Shown one piece after another: positions 55,685 through 63,275 of a DNA stretch of 64,000 nt; positions within the stretch are counted from its first letter, which is position 1, and every line of letters begins with the position of its first letter. The notes under the pieces were generated by a model. The model saw nothing but the letters and a program-made list of their open reading frames with translations, searched no databases and was not told the origin of the DNA. The stretch is from assembly GCA_964542535.1 (NCBI GenBank), contig CAZIUE010000008.1, positions 62,001-126,000 on the forward strand, in the 5' to 3' direction. The stretch is from Pseudopelobacter sp964542535. Lineage in GTDB: Bacteria; Desulfobacterota; Desulfuromonadia; Geobacterales; Pseudopelobacteraceae. The position numbers and the translations under genes are program-made.

Positions 55685-57397
55685 ATGGCATTGACGGCAA
55701 GCGATCTGATCGTGGAGTATCTGGAGCAGTTTGGCGTAGAGTACGTATTCGGCGTTCCCGGCACACCGCTGGGGCCGCTGTTCGATGCCCTGGTACGCAG
55801 CAAGAAACGAGGCGGCCCCCGGCTGGTGCTGGCTCGCCACGAGGCGGGCGCGGCCTTCATGGCCGACGGCTATGCCCGGGAGAGTGGCAAGATCGGCGTC
55901 TGCTGCTCCACCACCGGACCGGGTGCCACCAACCTGATTACCGGCGTTGCCGGTGCCTATGCGGAGCAGGTGCCCATGCTGGTGCTCTCCTCCCAGACCA
56001 GGGTGACCGATTTCAGCTTCGGCTGTTTCCAGGACTCCTCCCGGGACGGCGTGGACATCATGGGCATGCTGGCCGGGTGCACCCGCTACAACTCACTGGT
56101 TTCCCACGTGAACCAGCTGGAAAAGAAACTGGCCTCGGCCCTGACCACGGCCCTGGGCTCTCCCCGGGGACCGGCCCATCTGAGCATCCCCATCGACATC
56201 TTCGGCGCCGACGCCGCGGGACCGACCCGCTATACCGGACTGCACTCCCTGGTAACCGCCACGGAACGCACCATTGACGTCGCGGCACTGGAGCGCCTGG
56301 TGGAAGAGATCACCACCGTTCTGGGCGATGCCGGCGGGATCGTGCTGCTGGCGGGGGCCAACGCCATCGGCGCGGGGGAGAGCATCACCCGTTTCGCGGA
56401 GCTGACCGGGGCGAAACTGATCACCACCCCGCGGGGAAAATCGGCCATCGACCCCTATCACCCCCTGGCGCGCGGCGTGTTCGGCGCATCCGGCCATGCA
56501 TCGGCCCGCCAGGCCCTGGCGGAGCATGACGTCCGGCTGATCCTGGCCGTGGGCAGCAACCTGGGGGAATGGGAAACCAGCTCATGGGACCCACTCCTGA
56601 TGAACGACCGCATGGTGCACATCGACAGCGACCGCCGGAATTTCACCCGCTCCCCCATGGCCAGACTGCACCTGTGCGGCTCGATCCAGGCCGTCTTCGA
56701 GCAGCTGAACAGCCGCCTTGGCCTGGAACGGGATGCCGGTGTCGATGCCGCTGCAAAAACGCCCCCTACACCCGCTGACTATGTACCGGCGGGAATCAGC
56801 GTGCGCTCTCCCGACTGCTGCACTCCCGCCGCCAAAGATCAACTACTCAAGGCCCCCCAGGTCTACAGGGAACTTATCCGGCGTCTCCCGCACGAGAGCC
56901 GATTCTTCATCGACAACAGCAACAGCGTCCCCTGGTCCATCCACTACTTCTTTCACCAACGGCCCGAGGCGCTGCACCTCTCCATCGAGTTCGCCACCAT
57001 GGCCTGGGCCGTGGGTGCCGCGGTGGGGGGTGCTTTTGTCAAACCAGGATCGCCCTCGGTCTGCATCGCCGGTGACGGCTGCTACCTGATGAGCGGCCAG
57101 GAGATCACCGTGGCGGTTGAGCAACGCCTAGCGGTGATCTTCGTGGTGCTGAACGATCAGGCTTACGGCCTGATCAAGCATGCCCACCGGTCCCGGGGCA
57201 GGGAGGCGGTTGATTACAGCATCCCCCAGGTGGACTTCGCCATGATGGCCCGCGCCACCGGGGCCCGGGGGATAACCATCCGCTCCATCGAAGATTTCGA
57301 CGCCATCGACTGGCGTGAACTGGCGACCCACCGGGGGCCGACGCTGCTGGATGTGATCATCGACCCGGAGGAATCGCCGCCGCTGGCCATGGCGTGA
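55685..57397 (+). CDS. Thiamine-diphosphate enzyme, acetolactate-synthase-like
   Basis: A 570-residue TPP-dependent enzyme related to acetolactate synthase and other 2-oxoacid decarboxylases. It has the catalytic Glu in LARHEAGAAFMADGYAR (around residue 53), SIPIDIFGADAAG in the central domain, and the TPP motif IAGDGCYLMSGQEI ... LNDQAYGLIKHAH. It is clearly different from IlvB (GVPGTPLGPLFDAL instead of GYPGGTVLNIYDEL) and has no regulatory-subunit gene beside it. True substrate unknown; it might be a benzaldehyde-lyase/oxalyl-CoA-like or unusual ALS-like enzyme. AAGGAG precedes the ATG and a terminator follows. Confidence 0.8.
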   Translation: MALTASDLIVEYLEQFGVEYVFGVPGTPLGPLFDALVRSKKRGGPRLVLARHEAGAAFMADGYARESGKIGVCCSTTGPGATNLITGVAGAYAEQVPMLVLSSQTRVTDFSFGCFQDSSRDGVDIMGMLAGCTRYNSLVSHVNQLEKKLASALTTALGSPRGPAHLSIPIDIFGADAAGPTRYTGLHSLVTATERTIDVAALERLVEEITTVLGDAGGIVLLAGANAIGAGESITRFAELTGAKLITTPRGKSAIDPYHPLARGVFGASGHASARQALAEHDVRLILAVGSNLGEWETSSWDPLLMNDRMVHIDSDRRNFTRSPMARLHLCGSIQAVFEQLNSRLGLERDAGVDAAAKTPPTPADYVPAGISVRSPDCCTPAAKDQLLKAPQVYRELIRRLPHESRFFIDNSNSVPWSIHYFFHQRPEALHLSIEFATMAWAVGAAVGGAFVKPGSPSVCIAGDGCYLMSGQEITVAVEQRLAVIFVVLNDQAYGLIKHAHRSRGREAVDYSIPQVDFAMMARATGARGITIRSIEDFDAIDWRELATHRGPTLLDVIIDPEESPPLAMA

Positions 57398-57426
57398 TGA
57401 CCGGATCCTGGAAAAGCAGGGAAAGA

Positions 57427-57473
57427 GGCAGAGTCCCTGACACGAGACAATTCTCGTATCAAGGGACTCTGCC
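57427..57473 (+). terminator. Terminator after the ALS-like gene
   Basis: A near-perfect inverted repeat of about 21 bp (57427-57447 with 57452-57473, one bulge and one mismatch) followed by a T-run at 57482-57486. Confidence 0.85.
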
Positions 57474-57524
57474 CGCAAAGCAGTTTTTCTTGAAGTTTCA
57501 AGCCTCTTGCAGGATGTTCAGCAC

Positions 57525-57555
57525 GTTCAAGCCTTCAAGGTCTGACCCCGCAGGC
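57525..57555 (+). repeat. Left direct repeat flanking the amidase gene
   Basis: A 31-bp sequence beginning GTTCAAGCCTTCAAGG that recurs at 58931-58961 with 27 of 31 identical positions. It carries small palindromes and is followed by AGGCTT/AAGCCT dyads. Confidence 0.7.
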
Positions 57556-57682
57556 TTATTCCGCAAGCCTACCCGAAATTTGTCCGTCTTGGCGGAACAA
57601 AGCGAGAACGATAGATGCGTTTCGGGTTGAACCCCGTCCATCCCTGCCTCCAGGTTGGACACGACCTCCTGTCTGGGCATGC

Positions 57683-58927
57683 ATGAGCATTTCTCCCAGA
57701 ACCACACACCTGCTGATGAAAACCTACGACGCCCTGTCTTCCAATGCTTTTGTTGAGTGCTTTGAAATCCCCCCCCATGGGTCTGGAACATTGAATGGTT
57801 TGTGCTTTGCGGTCAAAGACAACATCGATGTCCGTGATCGACACACCTCCTATGGCAGCAAGCCATGGCGTGATACGCATCCACGAGCCGCCTACCATGC
57901 CGTTTGCGTTGAACAACTATTGGCGGCCGGAGCGCGGTGCATCGGCAAAACAGTAGCCGACGAGTTTACCTACAGCCTGGACGGCGAAAGCTACTTTTTC
58001 GGCACCCCCGTGAACCCGCGCGCACCAGATCGAATCCCCGGCGGCTCTTCCAGTGGCTCGGCGTCAGCAGTTGCCTGTGGGCTGGCGGACTTTGCGCTGG
58101 GCACCGACTGTGGCGGCTCAATCCGGATTCCCGCCAGCCTTTGTGGGGTGGTGGGCATGCGCCCAACCCTGCACCGCATCTCCGAAGCCGGCGTGCTCCC
58201 TTTTGCACCAAGTGTCAGCACTGTCGGCATACTGGCTCGCACTCTCCCGATTCTGAACCACGCCATGCGGGTACTTCTTTGCAGCCAGGAGGTCGCGCAG
58301 CAGCCGGCAAAACGCATTTATCTGGTTGAGGAGGCCTTTGCCCTGGCCGATCCCGCAATCCGGCGCGCTCTGTCCGAATGCATCACCTCGTTGCGGAACC
58401 GCCCCGACATTGACGTTTTCTCCGTTTCCCTGCGCGATATCACCGGTTTGGACATTAACCTGACATCGTGTAACGAGGATGCGCTTCGCGTCCTCCAGAC
58501 AGCGGAAATTGCCAATGCCATTGGAGGATGGATTCAAAAGCATCAGCCTGAACAGGGGCCGAACTTTCAGGCGGGGTACCGAAACGTCGAACAATTTGAC
58601 CGCAGTACCATGAGCAGTGCGTTGAATTTATGTGAGACACTCTTTTCACGGGTTGCCGCATTCACGCAACCGGGCGATGTTTTCTGCTACCCGACCGCCC
58701 CCGTGCTGGCGCCGAAGAGGGGTACGCTCACCAGCGGCAACCTCCCGGCCGTCATCGACTATTATGACCGAACCATGGCCGTCACATCGTTTTCCGGTGT
58801 TGCCCGGTTACCCGAAATCACGCTGCCGCTGGCTCAGGTTGATGGCATTCCAGTCGGGCTCTCTCTGGCTGCCGGACATTATCAGGACGAGTTTCTGCTC
58901 GATGTCTGTCGTCATGTGTGGGGTTAG
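57683..58927 (+). CDS. Amidase signature family protein
   Basis: A 414-residue amidase. The Ser-cisSer-Lys triad is visible: Lys in FAVKDNIDVRD, cis-Ser in GGSSSGSASAVACG, and nucleophile Ser in GTDCGGSIRIPASLCG. The fold matches GatA, AtzE/F and indole-acetamide hydrolases; the protein is shorter than GatA and no gatB/gatC is near, so a free amide or biuret-type substrate is likelier. No clear ribosome-binding site precedes the ATG; a second Met lies 12 codons on. Codon use is less GC-rich than the ilv genes. It lies alone between two 31-bp direct repeats, suggesting acquisition as a unit. Confidence 0.85.
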   Translation: MSISPRTTHLLMKTYDALSSNAFVECFEIPPHGSGTLNGLCFAVKDNIDVRDRHTSYGSKPWRDTHPRAAYHAVCVEQLLAAGARCIGKTVADEFTYSLDGESYFFGTPVNPRAPDRIPGGSSSGSASAVACGLADFALGTDCGGSIRIPASLCGVVGMRPTLHRISEAGVLPFAPSVSTVGILARTLPILNHAMRVLLCSQEVAQQPAKRIYLVEEAFALADPAIRRALSECITSLRNRPDIDVFSVSLRDITGLDINLTSCNEDALRVLQTAEIANAIGGWIQKHQPEQGPNFQAGYRNVEQFDRSTMSSALNLCETLFSRVAAFTQPGDVFCYPTAPVLAPKRGTLTSGNLPAVIDYYDRTMAVTSFSGVARLPEITLPLAQVDGIPVGLSLAAGHYQDEFLLDVCRHVWG

Positions 58928-58930
58928 TAA

Positions 58931-58961
58931 GTTCAAGCCTTCAAGGCCTGTCTCCACAGGC
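58931..58961 (+). repeat. Right direct repeat flanking the amidase gene
   Basis: Second copy of the 31-bp repeat, starting 3 bases after the amidase stop. It contains GCCTTCAAGGC and CCTGT/ACAGG dyads. Confidence 0.7.
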
Positions 58962-59047
58962 ACCCCATATGTCGGTTTATTTTACAACGCGCAACCACCA
59001 CCATCCAAAAATCATACTAGCAAAACAATATCAAGCACATACAATAT

Positions 59048-59063
59048 CGGCACAGCAGTTGCT
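59048..59063 (+). promoter_or_regulatory. Sigma-54 (RpoN) -24/-12 promoter of PEP-CTERM gene 2
   Basis: CGGCACAGCAGTTGCT has the invariant GG and GC 12 bases apart and a perfect TTGC -12 box, with C for T at the first position. It lies 37 bases before the start codon of the second PEP-CTERM gene. Confidence 0.72.
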
Positions 59064-59100
59064 TATCAAGTGAACAAATACATAACAGGAGGGGGTTGCC

Positions 59101-59688
59101 ATGAAAATCAAATCAATCATGTTACTGGCCGTTACACTTCTGCTCGGTTTTTCCGGCATGGCATTGGCATCGGTCGTTGATGTCAAGGAATTCAACACGG
59201 GGTATTTTGTCCCGAATGAATCTTACACGTATTCCAGTCCGTATTACCGCTGGCACAACCAGGACTGGAGCTGGATGCATTCAGGAATTTCGGAAACCGT
59301 TACAAGCGGCGCAACCCTGTACGTAAGCGCGTGGGATGTTGATGCACCAAGTGAAGTGGATAACATCTATGCCTATGATGCCGCCACTAGTGCGTGGCTG
59401 TTACTTGGCAGTCTGGCTGGAAATGACAACGCATGGGGATATACGACCTTCACTCTCAACTCAGAACTGTATGATGATATTGCAAGTGGCCTCAAGGTTT
59501 CGATAGACATTGACTCAACCCATAACTATGATTATTGGGCGGTCACACTCGCAAAATCCGTTCTCACCGTCAATGGCGGCACAGTTCCCGAACCGGAACC
59601 CGGCACAGTTCCCGAACCTTCAACGATGATCCTTCTGGGATGCGGTCTGCTTGGACTTGCGGGAATCAAAAAGTTCAAAAAGCAGTAA
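59101..59688 (+). CDS. PEP-CTERM sorting-domain protein 2
   Basis: Secreted protein of 195 residues with signal peptide MKIKSIMLLAVTLLLGFSGM ... ALA and the C-terminal exosortase signal VPEPSTMILLGCGLLGLAG then IKKFKKQ. A direct duplication (TVPEPEPG, TVPEPSTM) precedes it. The body is rich in W, Y, S and T. A very strong GGAGGGGG site lies before the ATG. It is distinctly AT-richer than neighbouring genes and stands alone in an accessory patch. The body is unlike PEP-CTERM protein 1. Confidence 0.85.
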   Translation: MKIKSIMLLAVTLLLGFSGMALASVVDVKEFNTGYFVPNESYTYSSPYYRWHNQDWSWMHSGISETVTSGATLYVSAWDVDAPSEVDNIYAYDAATSAWLLLGSLAGNDNAWGYTTFTLNSELYDDIASGLKVSIDIDSTHNYDYWAVTLAKSVLTVNGGTVPEPEPGTVPEPSTMILLGCGLLGLAGIKKFKKQ

Positions 59689-59979
59689 ATAAGGCACAGC
59701 CTAGAACTGGCATCAAAGACCAGCTGGTGGGGTAACGAGCAAGAATACCGACAAACGTGTCGGTCAGACTTACACAAAAATGAGCGGGGCATCGCCCTTG
59801 ACGTGGAAAAGCTGCTCCGCCAAAGCCAACGCATTCAATCACCGCACCAATACACAAAGCCGTTCGAATCAGTTGATCACCCTGATTCGAACGGCTTTGT
59901 TGTTCCTGTCCCCATTCCGGACTGCCGTGGGGGAACACGCCCGTTCCGGCGCTTCGGCATCTGCGCCGGACAGGTACGG
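59689..59979. other. Gap with a strong hairpin, possibly mobile-element debris
   Basis: No gene is recognised. The only clear element is the 18-bp hairpin at 59854-59900. Confidence 0.4.
59854..59900. terminator. 18-bp perfect hairpin between PEP-CTERM gene 2 and the IS3 fragment
   Basis: Arms 59854-59871 and 59883-59900 are perfectly complementary with an 11-base loop. It lies between convergent genes and could terminate both, or be the end of a degraded element. Confidence 0.6.
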
Positions 59980-60231
59980 TCAATCCTCCCGCTGCATGGT
60001 CAGGCGGCGGAAGAGCTCGATCACCTCGATCTCATGATCGAATTCCTTCATCCCCTCTCGCCCGAAGAAGCGGGGGGCGTTTTCGATCAGCATTCCCTTC
60101 CAGCGTTCGATCTGACCGGCGCTGACCCCGTGCTCCCGCGCAAGTTCCGCCGTCCCCTTCCGTCCGGAAAGAGCTTCAATGGCTACCCTGGCCTTCAATT
60201 CGGCCGTATGAGATTCGTGGCGCCCTGACAT
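59980..60231 (-). pseudogene. Orphan IS3-family OrfA fragment (transposase HTH subunit)
   Basis: An 83-residue remnant beginning MSGRHESHTAELKARVAIEA. ARVAIEALSGRKGTAELARE and HGVSAGQIERWKGMLIENA are the helix-turn-helix of IS3-type OrfA. The coding region stops soon after ELFRRLTMQRED, where a complete OrfA would continue with its coiled coil, and no OrfB (integrase core) follows. It therefore looks like a dead fragment of an insertion sequence. Confidence 0.75.
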
Positions 60232-60366
60232 GGTGCGTCTCCTTTTCAAAGCGTTGGTTCCCGCAACCATGCCCCATTTCTTCACGCGACTCTGTGACGC
60301 AGAACATACAAAGCGGTGGTTTTTACCTCCTGCCGGAATGCGCCGGTCGTGCCGCTTCGATCCGTT

Positions 60367-60885
60367 TCAGGCGCAGTTGTTCCCGTCCCAGGGGTCGATC
60401 TCAACCAGTCCCTTCTCTCCGCCGTAGTCACGCGCGCTGGAGTAGCGCCACTGCTCAGGCGCCTCCACGTACCCCCGCTTGACCGGGTTGATGTGGATGT
60501 AGTCGATGACCGTTCCCGTCATTCCCGCGGGAACCGGCTCCACCTCCGCCGGTTCCTGCCAGAAGAGGCGACGCCCCCCTCCATCCCGGGGGAGCCGTTT
60601 CAGGAATCGCTCCAGCCGCCGCTGTTCCATACACGCAACGATGCGGCCGGACGTCTCCTCTCTGAAACGGTCCAGACAGCTGTCCAGACGCTCCGCCCGG
60701 GCCAGGAAATGCAGATGTTCCTCCATGACCACATAGGCATGCAGGCGCACATCGTACCGTTCACGCAGCAGGCGCCAGCTGTCGAAGATGATGGCCGCCA
60801 ACTCAGGCTGGGAGAAGACCGGCAGCAGCTCATGCACCACCCAGGTCACGTGATGCGTCTGGCGCGGGTCGTTCAGTTCTTCCAT
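60367..60885 (-). CDS. REP-associated tyrosine transposase (RAYT, Y1_Tnp family)
   Basis: A 172-residue HUH-type single-strand transposase relative, started at MEELNDPRQTHHVTW with AAAGGGG upstream. The HUH motif is in VVMEEHLHFLARAERLD, and the C-terminal signature YIHINPVKRGYVEAPEQWRY is typical of RAYT proteins. RAYTs are domesticated IS200/IS605-like proteins that move REP palindromes; two palindromes lie directly upstream at 60946-60987. Length is normal for the group and no damage is seen. Confidence 0.82.
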   Translation of the reverse strand: MEELNDPRQTHHVTWVVHELLPVFSQPELAAIIFDSWRLLRERYDVRLHAYVVMEEHLHFLARAERLDSCLDRFREETSGRIVACMEQRRLERFLKRLPRDGGGRRLFWQEPAEVEPVPAGMTGTVIDYIHINPVKRGYVEAPEQWRYSSARDYGGEKGLVEIDPWDGNNCA

Positions 60886-60945
60886 GCTTTCCCCTTTCAT
60901 ACCCAAAGACGATGAGCAGTAACCTTTCAGCTGGCTGAATCGACC

Positions 60946-60987
60946 ACTCCCCCTTTTTCAAAGGGGGAGTTTGCACCGTAACGGTGC
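60946..60987. repeat. REP-like palindrome pair upstream of the RAYT gene
   Basis: Two adjacent inverted repeats: an 11-bp perfect stem with a 3-base loop (60946-60956 with 60960-60970), and a 6-bp stem GCACCG/CGGTGC (60973-60978 with 60982-60987). Their place next to a RAYT gene suggests REP elements, but only one site is seen in the window. Confidence 0.5.
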
Positions 60988-61080
60988 CGGCCGAAGGTAA
61001 GCGCCAATCCGGTATCCGGACAGCATGACGCCGGCGGAATGTGATCTCGCCCCACTGTTTCGGTCCGGAATCGGCTCGAC

Positions 61081-61623
61081 TCATCCCGCGGTGTCGGCCC
61101 GGCTCTCCTCCAGGTAGCGTTCCACGGCCCGTCGCAGGGAAACAAAGGCAATACGATCCAGCTCCACGGCCTCACGCTCGACCCAGACCACATCCGCCAG
61201 ATCGTCCGCCGCCCTCACAAGCGGAGGATGTTCCCACTGCACCAGGAAGATCAGATCCAGGGTATCGTAGACCATGCCGCCGTAGGGGTAACGGTTGGGA
61301 AAGGAAAACAGGTAGCGCATTTCCGGAATCTCGATGCCCAGCTCTTCCCGCACCTCCCGCCGCGCCGCCTCTTCGGCGCTCTCCCCCGCATCGGCGAATC
61401 CTCCCACCAGGTCCAGCATGCCGCGCCCCGGCTCGTTCCTTCTCACGCCGAACAGCAGCCTGCCCCGACACTCCATGATCACCCCCACCGCGGCTGCGAT
61501 GTTCAGGTAGAGCACGAAAGCACAGTCGTTGCACTGGAAGTTGCGGGGAGTGGGCCAGCCAAGGCGCTGACCGCCGCAACGGGGACAGTGTCTGATCCCC
61601 TGATGAAATATGCAATCCGGCAT
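61081..61623 (-). CDS. Nudix hydrolase with N-terminal zinc ribbon (NudC-like)
   Basis: A 180-residue Nudix pyrophosphatase started at MPDCIFHQGIRHCPRCGG, with GGGAGGGGG upstream. A four-Cys zinc ribbon (CPRCGG ... CNDCAF) precedes the Nudix box GGFADAGESAEEAARREV followed by REELG, which carries all conserved Glu residues. Domain order resembles NADH pyrophosphatase, but the N-terminal NudC domain is missing, so the substrate (NADH, ADP-ribose or another nucleoside diphosphate) is open. Confidence 0.88.
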   Translation of the reverse strand: MPDCIFHQGIRHCPRCGGQRLGWPTPRNFQCNDCAFVLYLNIAAAVGVIMECRGRLLFGVRRNEPGRGMLDLVGGFADAGESAEEAARREVREELGIEIPEMRYLFSFPNRYPYGGMVYDTLDLIFLVQWEHPPLVRAADDLADVVWVEREAVELDRIAFVSLRRAVERYLEESRADTAG

Positions 61624-61811
61624 GTGATCCCCCTCCCGGGCGGAGCAGTGCCCTGTCCCGTCCAGCAGGGCAAACCTAGCCCTCCATCGGCCGGAAGTCA
61701 AGCATGCCCCCGTACTCCCTCACCCATGAAGGGTCACGGGGAGAGGGTTCAACGGCTTGACTCCGGTTGGCCTACCTGCTAGTGTTCTGCCTTTTCACGG
61801 GAGGCTTTCTA

Positions 61812-62615
61812 ATGAAAAACTGGACGACACCACTGGCAATCACCGCGCTGCTTGCGGCGCTGCTCGCATCCCCTGCCCTGGCGGCCCGCACCGGCTGCCC
61901 CGAGCATTTCTCAAACGGAGAGGCTCCGGACCTGATCAACGGAAAACTGGACACAAGGACCCGCGAAGTATGCTATTCCGGATATGCGCTCAAACATTCC
62001 GGCATAACCAGGACCCCCTTGTACGCAGCCGAGCACCTGACCCGCGAACGGCTCAAACAGGGCAAGGGGCTGAAGCGACGCAACAGCTTCCACGCCGACG
62101 CGAATCTGCCGGAATCCGAACGGGCCGAACTGCGCCACTACGCCCGCTCCGGCTATGACCGCGGCCACGTGGCTCCCTCGGCGGACATGTTCGACCCCCA
62201 GTCCCAGTACGAGTGTTTCTCCCTGGCCAACATGATGCCCCAGATCCCGGAGAGCAACCGCGGCCCCTGGGAGGGGATCGAAGCCAACGTGCGGAAGATG
62301 GCCCTGGAGCGGGGCGACCTGTACGTGGTCACCGGCCCGATCTTCCGGGGAGAACGCCTGCAACGCATCGGCGGGGCGGTGCTGGTGCCCACCAGCATGT
62401 TCAAGGCGGTGTATGATCCCCGTCGTCAGGAGGCGGCCGCCTACCTGCTGGACAACAGCGCTGACAGCCGGCCGCGCATCGTATCCATTGCTGAGCTGGA
62501 GCAAATCACCGGCATCAGCGTCTTTCCGGGGTTGAGCAACAGAATCAAAACCAGCCCCATGAGCCTGGCCGACGCCGAGTCGTACCGGGAGAAAACACGG
62601 AGGAGGGGTATATGA
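61812..62615 (+). CDS. Secreted DNA/RNA non-specific endonuclease (NUC1, beta-beta-alpha metal)
   Basis: A 267-residue exported nuclease started at MKNWTTPLAITALL, with GGGAGG 8 bases upstream. A signal peptide (residues 1-22, ending ALAA) is followed by the nuclease domain with the catalytic motif YDRGHVAPSADM (DRGH) and the metal-ligand segment FSLANMMPQIPESNRGPW. Likely role is digestion of extracellular nucleic acid. It overlaps the next small gene by 4 bases. Confidence 0.92.
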   Translation: MKNWTTPLAITALLAALLASPALAARTGCPEHFSNGEAPDLINGKLDTRTREVCYSGYALKHSGITRTPLYAAEHLTRERLKQGKGLKRRNSFHADANLPESERAELRHYARSGYDRGHVAPSADMFDPQSQYECFSLANMMPQIPESNRGPWEGIEANVRKMALERGDLYVVTGPIFRGERLQRIGGAVLVPTSMFKAVYDPRRQEAAAYLLDNSADSRPRIVSIAELEQITGISVFPGLSNRIKTSPMSLADAESYREKTRRRGI

Positions 62616-62869
62616 GCACCGCGGCAGAGATCAGGCCGTTTCGGAACGAAAGCGAATGTCTGCACATCGGGGACCTGACCGTCGAGAACCGCCTGGACCG
62701 GGTTTCCCTGTTCGGCAGTCTGGACATCACCCGCGACCGGGAGGGACTGGAGAGCGCCCGCCGGCTGAAACAGGTTCTGGATCTCACCCTGGCCGAACTC
62801 GAGGGAGCGGACCTTCCCGACCACATCACCCTGGAGGCCGGGGAGAGCGTGGAGAATCCTTTTGCCTGA
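62612..62869 (+). CDS. Hypothetical protein
   Basis: An 85-residue acidic protein, MSTAAEIRPFRNESECLHIG onward, with no membrane segment or motif that I recognise. The C-terminal half looks helical (ESARRLKQVLDLTLAELEG). Its start overlaps the nuclease stop (ATGA), and its end overlaps or abuts the YheU-like gene, so it is translated as part of that unit. Function unknown. Confidence 0.65.
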   Translation: MSTAAEIRPFRNESECLHIGDLTVENRLDRVSLFGSLDITRDREGLESARRLKQVLDLTLAELEGADLPDHITLEAGESVENPFA

Positions 62870-63125
62870 CAGAGACGACCGGATGAAACCGGGTGCAAGG
62901 TCGGCGGAAGAGCCTCTGGAAATCCCGCTGGAGCGCATTCCTCCGGACACGCTGGCACGGATGCTGGAGGAGTTTGTGACCCGGGAGTGGAGCGAGCTGA
63001 CGGACGGGGCATGCACCCTGGAGCAGAAGATTGCCCAGGTGCTGGAACAGGTGCGGAGCAGGCGGGCGCTGATCGTCTACGACCGCGTATCGGAGACATG
63101 GAACATCGTTCCCCGCCAGCCGTGA
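62862..63125 (+). CDS. YheU/UPF0270 family protein
   Basis: A small protein whose core (IPLERIPPDTLARMLEEFVT, TLEQKIAQVLEQVRSRRALI, ETWNIVPR) lines up with E. coli YheU. I use the TTG at 62862 (87 residues) because GGAG lies 8 bases upstream and the codon overlaps the preceding stop; an ATG at 62883 is the alternative but lacks a ribosome-binding site. Function of the family is unknown. Confidence 0.7.
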   Translation: MPDRDDRMKPGARSAEEPLEIPLERIPPDTLARMLEEFVTREWSELTDGACTLEQKIAQVLEQVRSRRALIVYDRVSETWNIVPRQP

Positions 63126-63275
63126 CTCCTCCCCTGTCCCGCTTGCCATGGCCGACGGGCCCGTGCTACTGTTCCGCAACACGTGGAAAAACGAAACAAC
63201 CCCGCACCTTGGTTCCTCCCCATTCAAGGGGAGCGGATAGCACACATCCACCGCAAAAATTCCAACCGGACAGCG

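Noticed and set aside
59854..59900. GTTCGAATC resembling a tRNA T-arm
   Set aside because: No acceptor, D or anticodon arms could be built around it; it is an arm of a perfect 18-bp hairpin.
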